Shown here: piece by piece, positions 17,528 to 26,175 of the stretch
Numbering within the stretch: the first letter of the stretch is position 1
How the letters are laid out: each line of letters opens with the position of its first letter
Position numbers and translations under genes: made by a program
The notes under the pieces: model-generated
Seen by the model: only the letters and a program-made list of their open reading frames with translations
Told to the model about the DNA's origin: nothing
The model's database searches: none
Origin: Bacteroidales bacterium
GTDB taxonomy: Bacteria > Bacteroidota > Bacteroidia > Bacteroidales > P3
Direction: 5' to 3'
Assembly (NCBI GenBank): GCA_022482545.1
Contig: JAKVOZ010000005.1
Location: 86,617-150,616, forward strand
Length of the DNA: 64,000 nt

Positions 17528-18661
17528 TTATTTTATTGTTTTGATTATCTTATCACAAATAAACTCTGCTGCTTTTCCATCACCAAATATTTGAGGAAAA
17601 TCCTTTGGAGTTTCTTTTAGAAATGCTTTTGCTGATGAAATAATCTTGTCTTTATCTGTATCTGCTACAACAGCATTGCCCGTATTCACTATCTCAATCC
17701 ATTCTGTTTGCTTGCGAAGTATTATACTTGGTTTTTTCAAATAATATGCTTCCTTTTGAACTCCACCACTATCTGTTACAATTAACTTGCTTTTTGCTTC
17801 CAAATATATCATATCAAGAAAACTTACTGGCTCTATTATCTTTATGTTAGTATTCTTTTCAAGGCGTTTAACGAAGTCTTCTCCAAGCATAAGAGGCATC
17901 ATCTTTCTTGTCCTTGGATGTAAAGGCAATATGATTTTGTTGTCTTTGCTCATATCTTCAAGTGCAGAAAAGATATTAGTTAAACGTTCTTTATCATCAG
18001 TATTAGTATTGCGATGAATAGTACAAAGAATGAAATCTTTCCCAAACTTCTCTATACTATCTATTTTATTAATGGCATACTTATAAAAAAAGAGTGTGTT
18101 ATCATACATAATATCTCCACAATGATAAATATTAGGGCAGTTAAATGTTGGTTTATCTGACAAAGTAGAAGAAAAACCTTCGTGAATTAAATTATCATAG
18201 CCTGCTTGTGTGGGAGTAAAAAGAAGTGTAGATACGTGGTCAGAAAGAATACGATTAATCTCTTCTGGCATTGTCTTATCAAAAGAACGAAGACCTGCTT
18301 CAATATGAATAACTTTAATTTGCATCTTACTTGCCGCAATAGCACCTGCAAGAGTTGAGTTTGTATCTCCATAAATAATCATTGCATCAGGTTTTTCTTT
18401 TGTTAGAATATCTTCAAGTTTTATTATCATTTTGCCTGTTTGTTCGCCATGAGAGCCACTTCCAACACCAAGATTGTATTTTGGCTTAGGAATATTTAGT
18501 TCAGAGAAGAATACTTCGGACATATTTTCATCATAATGTTGCCCTGTATGAACAATTACTTCTGTTATATTTTTGCTAAACGAGGTTTTTATTGCACGAG
18601 AAAGTGCAGATGCTTTAATTATTTGAGGTCTTGCACCTATTATTGTCAGTAGTTTTATCAT
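17528..18661 (-). CDS. wecB: UDP-N-acetylglucosamine 2-epimerase (non-hydrolysing)
   Basis: Converts UDP-GlcNAc to UDP-ManNAc for surface polysaccharide. The 377-residue protein has the family's N-terminal GARPQIIKAS (G-x-R-P-x-x-I-K), a H-T-G-Q-H-Y-D-x-x-M-S stretch, the nucleotide-binding E-A-G-L-R-S-F-D and E-E-I-N-R loops, and the C-terminal SGGVQKEAYYL and R-x-x-T-E-W. It lies 11 bp after the GT4 gene, so both are probably part of one glycan pathway. No UDP-ManNAc dehydrogenase is present here. Confidence 0.93.
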   Translation of the reverse strand: MIKLLTIIGARPQIIKASALSRAIKTSFSKNITEVIVHTGQHYDENMSEVFFSELNIPKPKYNLGVGSGSHGEQTGKMIIKLEDILTKEKPDAMIIYGDTNSTLAGAIAASKMQIKVIHIEAGLRSFDKTMPEEINRILSDHVSTLLFTPTQAGYDNLIHEGFSSTLSDKPTFNCPNIYHCGDIMYDNTLFFYKYAINKIDSIEKFGKDFILCTIHRNTNTDDKERLTNIFSALEDMSKDNKIILPLHPRTRKMMPLMLGEDFVKRLEKNTNIKIIEPVSFLDMIYLEAKSKLIVTDSGGVQKEAYYLKKPSIILRKQTEWIEIVNTGNAVVADTDKDKIISSAKAFLKETPKDFPQIFGDGKAAEFICDKIIKTIK

Positions 18662-18672
18662 TTCTTTTCTCT

Positions 18673-19914
18673 TTATTCTTTTTTCTTATCTATTATACTT
18701 TGTAAGACAACGTAAAAATCCTCTGCTATGGTATCTCTGTTAAAGTTATCTCTTGCATATATTAGTCCATTTTCTCCCATTTGTTGAGCCTTTTCTTTAT
18801 TATTATATATGTACTCTATCTTATCTACTAAATCTTCACTATCTTCTGGAATAAAACTAACACCACACTTGCCTTGTTCTATGAAAAGTTCTTTTGCTTC
18901 ACCTTCTAAACCAAGAATGATAGGCTTTTTCAAGGCAAGATTTTCAAATATCTTAGATGGTATTGCCCCTTTAAACAAATCTAATCGTTTAAGTGGAATG
19001 ATTGTTGCATTCATCTCCATTATTATCTCTTGCATCTTACTCTTAGCAACTGCATCAAAGAAAAAGACATTGTTTATCTTCATATCTTCTTTCATATTCA
19101 AAAGTCTTTCCTTTTCTGGTCCGCTTCCCAAAAGCACAAACTTCATCTTATTGTTCTTTTCTAAACTCTTAGCTGCTTTAAGTATTACTTCCAACCCTTG
19201 TGCATAACCAATAATGCCTCCATAAAAAAGAATAAAATCATCTTCTTTAAATCCGTTGCTTTTACGAAAAGAAAGATTTAGTTGTTTATTTACATCATAG
19301 AAGTTAATATCTACTCCATTTTTTAGCCAATAGACTCTTTTGTTTGGAAACCTTGTTTTAATATTTTTTACTATACCTTGTGTTTGTCCACTTACTAATG
19401 CAGATTTCTTATACAAAAACTCCTCCAAAAGAGTTGCCATACGAAGAAGAAACTTATTATGAATAATATCTAACTTCTCAGCGCTCTCAGGCCAAAGGTC
19501 AGAAACATTGAAAACCATCTTAGCTCCTTTTAAACGTGATAAAATAAAAGCAGTAATTCCTAAAAAAAGCGGTGGGCTTTCTACCATAAGTACATCTTTT
19601 CTTCCTACTTTCCAAATGCCATACCAAAGAGAAGAAAACATAAATGAAAAATAATTCCTTAATCTTTTTACTATTGTCTTATCTTTTGAAACATAAATCC
19701 TTGTACGTTTTACTTTCAGCCCTTCAATCTCTTGTTCCACATAATTTTTACCTTTATATCCTTCCATTATTTCCATCTTTGGATAATTGGGCATAGCAGT
19801 TAAAACCTCAACATCTATTCCTTTTTTCTTTAATCTTAGAGCCAACTCAAAAAGACGATTTTGTGGTGCTCCAACTTCGGGAGGAAAATATTGCGTAAGT
19901 ATCAATAATTTCAT
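18673..19914 (-). CDS. GT4-family glycosyltransferase (WbuB/WcaI-like)
   Basis: A 413-residue GT-B glycosyltransferase that would add a sugar to a surface polysaccharide or lipid-linked glycan. The N-terminal half opens with ILTQYFPPEVGAPQNRLFELA, the signature of the WbuB/WcaI subgroup. The C-terminal half has FYGGIIGYAQGLEVIL, LGSGPEKERL and a PSKIFENLALKKPI donor-binding segment with E-x7-E spacing. It is the first gene of a minus-strand unit with wecB; sugar donor and acceptor are unknown. Confidence 0.88.
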   Translation of the reverse strand: MKLLILTQYFPPEVGAPQNRLFELALRLKKKGIDVEVLTAMPNYPKMEIMEGYKGKNYVEQEIEGLKVKRTRIYVSKDKTIVKRLRNYFSFMFSSLWYGIWKVGRKDVLMVESPPLFLGITAFILSRLKGAKMVFNVSDLWPESAEKLDIIHNKFLLRMATLLEEFLYKKSALVSGQTQGIVKNIKTRFPNKRVYWLKNGVDINFYDVNKQLNLSFRKSNGFKEDDFILFYGGIIGYAQGLEVILKAAKSLEKNNKMKFVLLGSGPEKERLLNMKEDMKINNVFFFDAVAKSKMQEIIMEMNATIIPLKRLDLFKGAIPSKIFENLALKKPIILGLEGEAKELFIEQGKCGVSFIPEDSEDLVDKIEYIYNNKEKAQQMGENGLIYARDNFNRDTIAEDFYVVLQSIIDKKKE

Positions 19915-19944
19915 AATTGTGTTTTATTATGGTTTAATTTTTTA

Positions 19945-19952
19945 CAAAAATA
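19945..19952 (-). promoter_or_regulatory. Promoter -7 box (TATTTTTG, minus strand) for GT4-wecB
   Basis: The plus strand reads CAAAAATA, 30 nt before the GT4 start. An ATTG -33-like element lies 18 bp upstream (19971-19974). Confidence 0.6.
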
Positions 19953-20025
19953 CAATAAATTTTCTTTATTCAATAATCTAAATTTTATTCTTTAATAATC
20001 AACATATTACAAACACAATAAAAAA

Positions 20026-20100
20026 ACGAAGAGATTTTTCACTAACTCTTCGTAAAAATTAAATATATCTTCGTTTTATCAATAAAAAGGCGAAGACTTA
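20026..20100. repeat. GAAGA/TCTTC intergenic repeat cluster
   Basis: Arms ACGAAGAG (20026-20033) and CTCTTCGT (20046-20053), followed by further CTTCGTTTT and GCGAAG words. It shares 20 bp with 14370-14389. It lies between divergent promoters, so it could be regulatory or a mobile intergenic repeat. Confidence 0.6.
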
Positions 20101-20144
20101 TTTTTTACACTTCTTTTATTGATTAAAAATTATAGTAAAGAAAT

Positions 20145-20174
20145 TTTGTGAAATAAAAAAAATATGTACTTTTG
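20145..20174 (+). promoter_or_regulatory. Promoter (TTTG-N18-TACTTTTG) for the long-chain prenyl synthase operon
   Basis: TTTG at 20145-20148 and TACTTTTG at 20167-20174, 21 nt before the ATG at 20196. Spacing is 1-2 bp short of the consensus. Confidence 0.7.
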
Positions 20175-20195
20175 CATACTTAAATTAATTCATTA

Positions 20196-21173
20196 ATGAA
20201 TAAAGACTTAACACAAATAACAAAATGTATAAAAGACGAGTTGAATATTTTTGAAAAATGTTTTGAAGATATATTCAATGATGACTACCCTTTTCTAAAT
20301 AATATATTATCATACAATTATTCGCAGAAAGGAAAACATATTCGTCCCATACTATCAATACTTATTGCTAAAACTTATGGCGATGTTACCGAAAACACAT
20401 ATAGAGCTTGCGTTATATTAGAGCTTTTGCATACTGCATCTTTGCTTCATGATGATGTTATTGACGATAGTAACAAAAGAAGAGATAAGGAAACTATTAA
20501 TTCTAAATATGGGGATAAAACTGCGATACTTCTTGGTGATTATCTTTATGGCAAATGTCTTTCCATTATTAAGACACAAGAAGATTTTAATTTAATACCT
20601 ATTTATGCTAAGGTAGGATTAAACTTACCAAAAGGAGAAATAAAAGAAAAAATATTTAGTGAGAAATTAGATTCAAAAATAGAGAGTTATCTTTCAATGA
20701 TAGATGATAAAACAGTAGCATTAATTGAGGCCGCAACAAAAATAGGTGGGTTGACATGCAAGAATAGTGATATTGATATTAGTGTTGTTGGTGATTTTGG
20801 AGTAAATATTGGTAGAGCATTTCAAATAAAAGATGATATATTGGATTATTCAATAGATAATAAATTAGATAAAGAAGTTGGAAATGATATTAAAGAAAAG
20901 AAAATAACTATTCCTCTTATTTATTATTTAGATTCATTAAATAAAAACGATAGAGAAGATGTATTGAAATTTATTGCCGAAGATGATAAACGACAACAAG
21001 ATATAAATGATTTGATTGTTAAGGTTAGTAATAGTCAAGCGATGAAAAAAGTTGAGGATATTTTAAATTCATATAGCAATAAAGCAATAGAAAATATTAA
21101 TCTTATGCCAAATAATATTTATTCTGAAACATTAAAAGATTTGGTACAATATTTGATATATAGGAATAAGTAA
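20196..21173 (+). CDS. Long-chain polyprenyl diphosphate synthase (IspB/HepT type)
   Basis: A 325-residue trans-prenyltransferase with GKHIRPIL, first motif DDVID (LLHDDVIDDSNKRR) and second motif DDILD (FQIKDDILDYS). The fifth residue before the first motif is Ala, leaving the elongation cavity open, which in this family goes with long products (C30-C40) such as quinone side chains. That fits the quinone needs of the Nqr complex in this window, but the exact chain length cannot be read. It is 38 bp upstream of the TlpA gene, possibly on one transcript. Confidence 0.88.
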   Translation: MNKDLTQITKCIKDELNIFEKCFEDIFNDDYPFLNNILSYNYSQKGKHIRPILSILIAKTYGDVTENTYRACVILELLHTASLLHDDVIDDSNKRRDKETINSKYGDKTAILLGDYLYGKCLSIIKTQEDFNLIPIYAKVGLNLPKGEIKEKIFSEKLDSKIESYLSMIDDKTVALIEAATKIGGLTCKNSDIDISVVGDFGVNIGRAFQIKDDILDYSIDNKLDKEVGNDIKEKKITIPLIYYLDSLNKNDREDVLKFIAEDDKRQQDINDLIVKVSNSQAMKKVEDILNSYSNKAIENINLMPNNIYSETLKDLVQYLIYRNK

Positions 21174-21211
21174 AGACGAGAAAATTATACAAACAAAAAA
21201 ATAAAAAAGAA

Positions 21212-21712
21212 ATGAAAAAATTAGGAGTACTCTTAGCAACAATAGCAATGTGCTTAACAGTCAATGCACAGAATGCTAAGATAGCAAATGTTAATGTAAA
21301 AGATATTAACGAGAAAGTTGTTAATACAACAAGTTTTAGTAATGATGGTAAGCCTTTTGTTGTTTGTTTTTGGGCAACATGGTGTCATCCTTGTTTGGAA
21401 GAACTAAATACAATGAGCGAATCTTATGCTGATTGGCAAAAAGAAACAGGTATAAAGATTTATGCTGTTTCTATTGATGACACAAGAACAAAGAGTAAAG
21501 TTAAACCTCTTGTAAAAAGTAGCGAATGGGGATATGAAGTAATCCTTGATGAAAATAGTGCATTCAAAAGAGCTATGGGTGTAAATAATCCTCCTCATAC
21601 ATTTATTATAGATGCTGACGGAACAATACTTTGGCAACATGCAGGATATAGCCAAGGAGATGAAGAAACAATGATTGCTAAATATAAAGAGATAATAAAG
21701 AATAAAAAATAA
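21212..21712 (+). CDS. TlpA-like periplasmic thioredoxin
   Basis: A 166-residue protein with a signal peptide (MKKLGVLLATIAMCLTVNAQ) and a thioredoxin fold carrying the redox motif WCHPC in FWATWCHPCLEEL, followed by the cis-Pro region PPHTFIIDADG. It would reduce or isomerise disulfides in exported proteins. It is 6 bp from a DUF6029 barrel gene and in the same unit as an Omp28 gene that itself has a CxxC motif, suggesting a redox partnership (inferred from context). Confidence 0.88.
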   Translation: MKKLGVLLATIAMCLTVNAQNAKIANVNVKDINEKVVNTTSFSNDGKPFVVCFWATWCHPCLEELNTMSESYADWQKETGIKIYAVSIDDTRTKSKVKPLVKSSEWGYEVILDENSAFKRAMGVNNPPHTFIIDADGTILWQHAGYSQGDEETMIAKYKEIIKNKK

Positions 21713-21718
21713 AATAAT

Positions 21719-23410
21719 ATGAAAAAAATAATATTGTTAGTAGCAACATTATCTTTAAGTATTGTTGGAGCTTATTCGCAAGGTATTTTAGGAGGAAAGG
21801 TAACAGGAAACTTTCAGGTAGATGTTCAAGCATCAAAAGAAGATTCAAGTATTGGAGCAAATAAAGTTAAAGAGAAACTTCTTAATAATGCTTTTGCTAA
21901 TATTCTTTATACTAATGGAGATTTCACAGCAGGTTTTCGTTATGAAGCATATTTAAATCCTATTCTTGGATTTGACGCACAATATAAAGGAGCAGGTATT
22001 CCTTATCGTTTTGCATCATATAAGAAAGATTTTCTTGAAGTAACGGTAGGAAACTATTATGAACAATTTGGTAGTGGTTTAATATTCCGTTCTTATGAAG
22101 AGAGAAATCTTGGATTAGATAATGCGATGGACGGAGTAAAGATAGTTGCAAAACCATATAGTGGTATAGTATTAAAAGGAGTCGTTGGTAAACAAAGATA
22201 TTATTGGGAAGATATTTGGCAGAATGATAATGGACTTGTTAGAGGTATGGATGCAGATATTAATCTTAATGATGTTGGACTATTGAGTTCGTATTCTAAT
22301 ATACGTTTATCAATAGGCGGTAGCTTTGTTAGTGTTTATCAAGAAGCTGAGAACAGATATATAACAAATAATGGAGTTTTTTATAAAATGAATATTCCAG
22401 AAAATATAGGAGCAGGAGCAGCAAGAATGAATTTTGCATATAAAGATTTTTCTTTAAGTGGAGAATATGCGATGAAAGGACAAGACCCTAATGCTACCAA
22501 TGGATATATTTATAGAAAAGGCCAAGCATTACTTCTTACAGCAGGATATTCTATTGCTGGACTTGGTGTTCAAGTACAGGCAAAAAGAATAGATAATATG
22601 AGTTTTAAAAGTAAAAGAACAGAAACAGGTAATATGCTTAATGTAAATTATCTTCCTGCAATAACAAGACAACATTCTTATTCTTTGATGAGTATGTATT
22701 CTTATGCCACACAAATAAATGGAGAGATGGGATTACAAGCAGACATTATGTACAAGATACCAAAACATACATTTCTTGGTGGAAAATATGGAACAGATGT
22801 TAAATTAAATTATTCTCGTATCAATGCTATTGATAAAACAGCGATAGATGGTTATAAACTTAATCAAGAAGGAACAAAAGGATATAATTCAAATTTCTTT
22901 AAAGTAGGTGATGAAGAATATTGGGAAGAGATTAATCTTGAAGTAAATAAAAAATTCTCAAAAGATTACAAAATGAACTTTATGTATTCTTATCAAACAT
23001 TTAATCCTATTGCTTTTGGACATGAAGGCAATCCTTTTATTTATGCTCATATCTTTGTTGTTGATGGAACATATAAACTTTCTACACATAATTCTCTTCG
23101 TGGAGAAGTAGAATGGTTGCTTACTAAACAAGATTATGATGAATTTGCAAAAGGTAATTGGTTACAAGGAACATTAGAATATAATCTTCTTGGAAGATGG
23201 TTTTTTGCAGCATCAGATCAATGGAACTATGGAACAGAACAAGGAGATAAAATACATTATTATAATTTATCTGTTGGTTGTACATATAATACAACAAGAG
23301 TATCTATTTCTTATGGCAAACAAAGACAAGGTATTCTTTGTATAGGAGGAGTTTGTAGAGAGGTGCCAGCATCTAATGGTTTGTTTGCAACAATAACAAG
23401 TAGTTTTTAA
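21719..23410 (+). CDS. DUF6029-family outer-membrane protein
   Basis: A 563-residue protein with a signal peptide ending AYSQ. The rest is a run of amphipathic strands rich in Tyr, Gly and aromatic ends (for example NYYEQFGSGLIFRSYEERNLGLDNAMDG, shortened here to its key GSGLIFRSYEER), as in a beta-barrel ending in F. It resembles the Bacteroidota DUF6029 family, whose function is not established. It lies between TlpA and Omp28 genes with gaps of 6 and 23 bp, so the three are likely to act together in the outer membrane. Confidence 0.78.
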   Translation: MKKIILLVATLSLSIVGAYSQGILGGKVTGNFQVDVQASKEDSSIGANKVKEKLLNNAFANILYTNGDFTAGFRYEAYLNPILGFDAQYKGAGIPYRFASYKKDFLEVTVGNYYEQFGSGLIFRSYEERNLGLDNAMDGVKIVAKPYSGIVLKGVVGKQRYYWEDIWQNDNGLVRGMDADINLNDVGLLSSYSNIRLSIGGSFVSVYQEAENRYITNNGVFYKMNIPENIGAGAARMNFAYKDFSLSGEYAMKGQDPNATNGYIYRKGQALLLTAGYSIAGLGVQVQAKRIDNMSFKSKRTETGNMLNVNYLPAITRQHSYSLMSMYSYATQINGEMGLQADIMYKIPKHTFLGGKYGTDVKLNYSRINAIDKTAIDGYKLNQEGTKGYNSNFFKVGDEEYWEEINLEVNKKFSKDYKMNFMYSYQTFNPIAFGHEGNPFIYAHIFVVDGTYKLSTHNSLRGEVEWLLTKQDYDEFAKGNWLQGTLEYNLLGRWFFAASDQWNYGTEQGDKIHYYNLSVGCTYNTTRVSISYGKQRQGILCIGGVCREVPASNGLFATITSSF

Positions 23411-23433
23411 TTAAAAGATAGGGAGTAAAAGAA

Positions 23434-24288
23434 ATGAAAAAAATAATAATAACATTGTTTGCAATTTTACCTTTGATATTTTTGTCTTGTGATAATTATA
23501 ATGAAGATGAGTTTTTAACTAAACTTGAAGGAGAAACAAGCGAACAAACAGAGATTACTAAAACTCAAACAAAACAAACGGTATTGTTAGAAGATTATAC
23601 AGGGTGGCAATGTACTAATTGTACGGCAGCGGCAGCATTAATAAAAACTTTATCAGAAAAATATGGAGATCAATTATTGGCAATGGCTGTTCATGCAGGT
23701 CCTTTTGCAAAGCCAAGTGCTAATAATAATAATCTTGATTTAAGAACAGATTATGGTACAAAATGGAACAAAGATTTTGGAATACCTTCTTATCCATCTG
23801 GATTGATAAATAGGGTAGGTAGTTCTTCTTCAAGAGCTTTCCAAAAAGACGATTGGGACAAAGAGATACAAAGACAATTATCTTCTTTGACTCATTATGT
23901 TAATATTAACTTAGGAGCAAAAACAGATAACACAAACAAAAGATTTATTATAAGCGTTAAAGCAGATTTTGTTGCTAATGTTGATTTTACTACATCTATT
24001 AGTGTGGTTATTTTAGAAGATAGTATTGTTGGTGTGCAAAAGAATGGATTGTCAGAATATGGGGTAACACCTCAAATAGACAATTATGTATTCAATCATG
24101 TTCTTCGTACAAATGGTAGAATAGATTTGCCTTTTTCTTCTTCATCAACATCATCAGGTATAACAATATCTAAGAACTATTTCATTGATATGTCATCTTC
24201 TTGGAATAAATCACATTGTAAGGCATTAGTGTTTATAACTAATGATAAAACAAAAGAGATTATTCAAAGTAATGAGATAGATTTATAA
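23434..24288 (+). CDS. Omp28-family lipoprotein with thioredoxin-like CxxC
   Basis: A 284-residue protein with a lipoprotein signal (core LPLIFLSC, Cys19). The domain begins L-L-E-D-Y-T-G-W-Q-C-T-N-C, the hallmark of Omp28-related proteins first described in Porphyromonas gingivalis, a thioredoxin-like fold with a CxxC pair. An H-A-G-P-F segment and a C-terminal Ig-like region follow. It is third in the TlpA-DUF6029-Omp28 unit, closed by the terminator at 24298-24340. Confidence 0.82.
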   Translation: MKKIIITLFAILPLIFLSCDNYNEDEFLTKLEGETSEQTEITKTQTKQTVLLEDYTGWQCTNCTAAAALIKTLSEKYGDQLLAMAVHAGPFAKPSANNNNLDLRTDYGTKWNKDFGIPSYPSGLINRVGSSSSRAFQKDDWDKEIQRQLSSLTHYVNINLGAKTDNTNKRFIISVKADFVANVDFTTSISVVILEDSIVGVQKNGLSEYGVTPQIDNYVFNHVLRTNGRIDLPFSSSSTSSGITISKNYFIDMSSSWNKSHCKALVFITNDKTKEIIQSNEIDL

Positions 24289-24297
24289 GAAAAATAA

Positions 24298-24340
24298 AAG
24301 GAATTTTTAATTTTTTATTAAATTTAATTAAAAATTCCTT
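24298..24340 (+). terminator. Terminator after the Omp28 gene
   Basis: A perfect 15-bp inverted repeat (24298-24312 and 24326-24340, 13-nt loop) followed by a T-rich stretch. Its right end abuts the -33 box of the next promoter. Confidence 0.8.
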
Positions 24341-24369
24341 TGTTGTTTTTTTAAAACGTTGTATATTTG
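24339..24369 (+). promoter_or_regulatory. Promoter (TTTG-N19-TATATTTG)
   Basis: TTTG at 24339-24342 and TATATTTG at 24362-24369, a full consensus match, 30 nt before the ATG at 24400. Confidence 0.78.
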
Positions 24370-24399
24370 CAAATTAAAATTAATAAAAGGGAGAAAAAG

Positions 24400-25116
24400 A
24401 TGAAGAAATTATATTTGTTTTTAGTATTAGCCTTAGGAATTATTACTATTCAAGCACAAAATTTCACGTTTAGTAATAATGGAGTAGCTTTTACGAATGA
24501 GTTAAATGTTTCTCTAAATGGTAAAGGAGATACAGCCGTTTTTGTTCATTTCACGAACGTAACACAAAACGAAATTAAATATAAAGTACAATTAGTTAAA
24601 ATGCAAATGTCTGAAGAAGCAAATGCTTTAATGTGTTTTGAGGATACAGGTTGTTTGTCAGATACAATAACAAGTGAACGTACAATAGTAGCAGGTGGAA
24701 CTTTTGAAGGATTTGATTTATTATACCAATATTCTTCTTTAGATTTATCTATTGTAAAAGTTAATTTCTTGAATAGTACAACAGGAGAAGTTCTTCAATC
24801 TTTTAATGCTAATTTTGCAGAACAATTTTCTAATCCTGTAATATTAGAGAAATCTATTCCACTTTCTCTTTCTGCATATCCTAATCCAGCAACAAATTAT
24901 TCAACAATAAAATATTCTATACCATCAAGATATTCTAATGCTAAAATTGTTGTTAGAAATACATTAGGTGCTGTTATTAAAACAATGATAGTAAAAGGTG
25001 GAACGACAGGAAGAGTTAGCGTTAATGCTTCTGATTTAAATAATGGAGTATATTTTTATTCTATAATAGCAGATGGAACAACTCTTTCAACTAAGAAACT
25101 TGTTGTTAAACATTAA
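24400..25116 (+). CDS. Small T9SS-secreted protein (type A sorting domain)
   Basis: The start was set at 24400, where MKKLYLFLVLALGIITIQAQ forms a signal peptide; an in-frame TTG further upstream lies inside the promoter box. The mature protein is about 218 residues: an N-terminal beta domain with one cysteine pair (ALMCFEDTGC) and a C-terminal type A T9SS sorting domain from AYPNPATNYSTI to TTLSTKKLVVKH. T9SS would export it and either anchor it to the surface or release it. Function unknown. It is monocistronic, with its own promoter and terminator. Confidence 0.85.
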   Translation: MKKLYLFLVLALGIITIQAQNFTFSNNGVAFTNELNVSLNGKGDTAVFVHFTNVTQNEIKYKVQLVKMQMSEEANALMCFEDTGCLSDTITSERTIVAGGTFEGFDLLYQYSSLDLSIVKVNFLNSTTGEVLQSFNANFAEQFSNPVILEKSIPLSLSAYPNPATNYSTIKYSIPSRYSNAKIVVRNTLGAVIKTMIVKGGTTGRVSVNASDLNNGVYFYSIIADGTTLSTKKLVVKH

Positions 25117-25139
25117 GAACATTTAATATAAATATAAAG

Positions 25140-25178
25140 ATAAGAGCTATGAGTAGATTGTAGCTCTTATTTTTTTTC
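25140..25178 (+). terminator. Terminator after the small T9SS-cargo gene
   Basis: Perfect 10-bp arms (25140-25149 and 25161-25170) and an 11-nt loop, followed by a run of eight T's. Confidence 0.88.
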
Positions 25179-25263
25179 TTGTTTTATATTATTTCGTAAT
25201 ACTTATTATCTTTAAAGAATTTTATCTTTGTTTTCTATCTAATGTTTATACTTCTTTATTAAT

Positions 25264-25389
25264 TCTTTATTCTATTTTAATGGAATAAAGAACTATTTTA
25301 TTAACTCTTCATTCTATTTTAATGAAACGAAGAACTATTTTATTAACTCTTCATTCTATTTTAATGAAATAAAGAATTATATAATAAAG
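25264..25389. repeat. Three tandem 42-bp repeats
   Basis: Units at 25264-25305, 25306-25347 and 25348-25389; the first two differ at only a few positions, the third diverges at its end. Each holds TCTTCATTCTATTTTAATG then GAACTATTTTATTA. Together with the flanking terminators this accounts for most of the 452-bp gap 25117-25568. Confidence 0.88.
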
Positions 25390-25500
25390 CCATTTATTAT
25401 AAATAATGATGTAGTGAAGTATAAAACAGAAAGCATATACAAAATACTAAAAACTACGACAAAATAAATTTAGATAAAAGTATTTAAGTGTCAATAATAT

Positions 25501-25532
25501 AAAAAAAGGATACTAATTTCTTTTTAGTATCC
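25501..25532 (-). terminator. Terminator of the rnf operon
   Basis: Minus-strand stem of 9 bp (25524-25532 and 25508-25516, 7-nt loop) followed by seven T's (A-run at 25501-25507 on the plus strand). It marks the end of the operon without an rnfA gene. Confidence 0.85.
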
Positions 25533-25568
25533 CTTTATATTTATATAGTTATTTTATTAATTGAATTT

Positions 25569-26162
25569 TTATTTCTGATATTTGGCTTTAATTCTATTTA
25601 CTATTGCTATTAAGTAACCAAGAACAATGAAAGCACCTGGAGGAAGAATGAATATAAGTATTCCATCATTATTCCCAATGAATTTCATGCCAAAAATAGA
25701 GCCAGCACCAAGGATTTCTCTAACAATGCCTAAAACAGTAAGAGCCATTGTAAATCCTAATCCTATACCTATTCCATCTAATAAAGAATCAAAAACATTA
25801 TGTTTGCTTGCAAAAGATTCTGCACGAGCAAGAATAATACAGTTAACAACTATCAATGGAATATATATACCTAAGCTTTGGTTAAGAGCAGGAAGATAAG
25901 CTTCCATAAATAATTGTAAGATTGTAACAAATGTTGCGATTACAACAACAAATATTGGAATACGAACTTTATCTGGTACTATGTTTTTTATTGCTGCAAT
26001 TGCTGCATTTGAGCACATTAAGACAAACATTGTGCATAATCCCATACTCATTCCGTTTATTGCTGATGTTGTTGTGGCAAGAGTAGCACACATGCCAAGT
26101 AATAAACAAAATGTTGGATTTTCTTGTATTATTCCGTTAAGTATTATTTTAAAACCTTTCAT
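25569..26162 (-). CDS. rnfE: Rnf electron transport complex subunit E
   Basis: A six-helix membrane subunit of the Rnf ferredoxin:NAD+ oxidoreductase. The start was placed at 26162 (MKGFKIILNGI), 13 nt after rnfG; a longer frame back to 26219 would overlap rnfG. The protein of 197 residues has LLGMCATLA and VNCIILARAESF, the paired cysteines that bind the intramembrane iron centre with RnfA, and the RnfE-type LPPGAFI near the C-terminus. It is the last gene of the operon; the partner rnfA, which usually follows, is absent. Confidence 0.94.
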   Translation of the reverse strand: MKGFKIILNGIIQENPTFCLLLGMCATLATTTSAINGMSMGLCTMFVLMCSNAAIAAIKNIVPDKVRIPIFVVVIATFVTILQLFMEAYLPALNQSLGIYIPLIVVNCIILARAESFASKHNVFDSLLDGIGIGLGFTMALTVLGIVREILGAGSIFGMKFIGNNDGILIFILPPGAFIVLGYLIAIVNRIKAKYQK

Positions 26163-26175
26163 CTTTATTCCTCCT

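Noticed and set aside
24367..24402. TTG start at 24367 for the small T9SS-cargo gene
   Set aside because: It lies within the -7 promoter box; the signal peptide begins at 24400.
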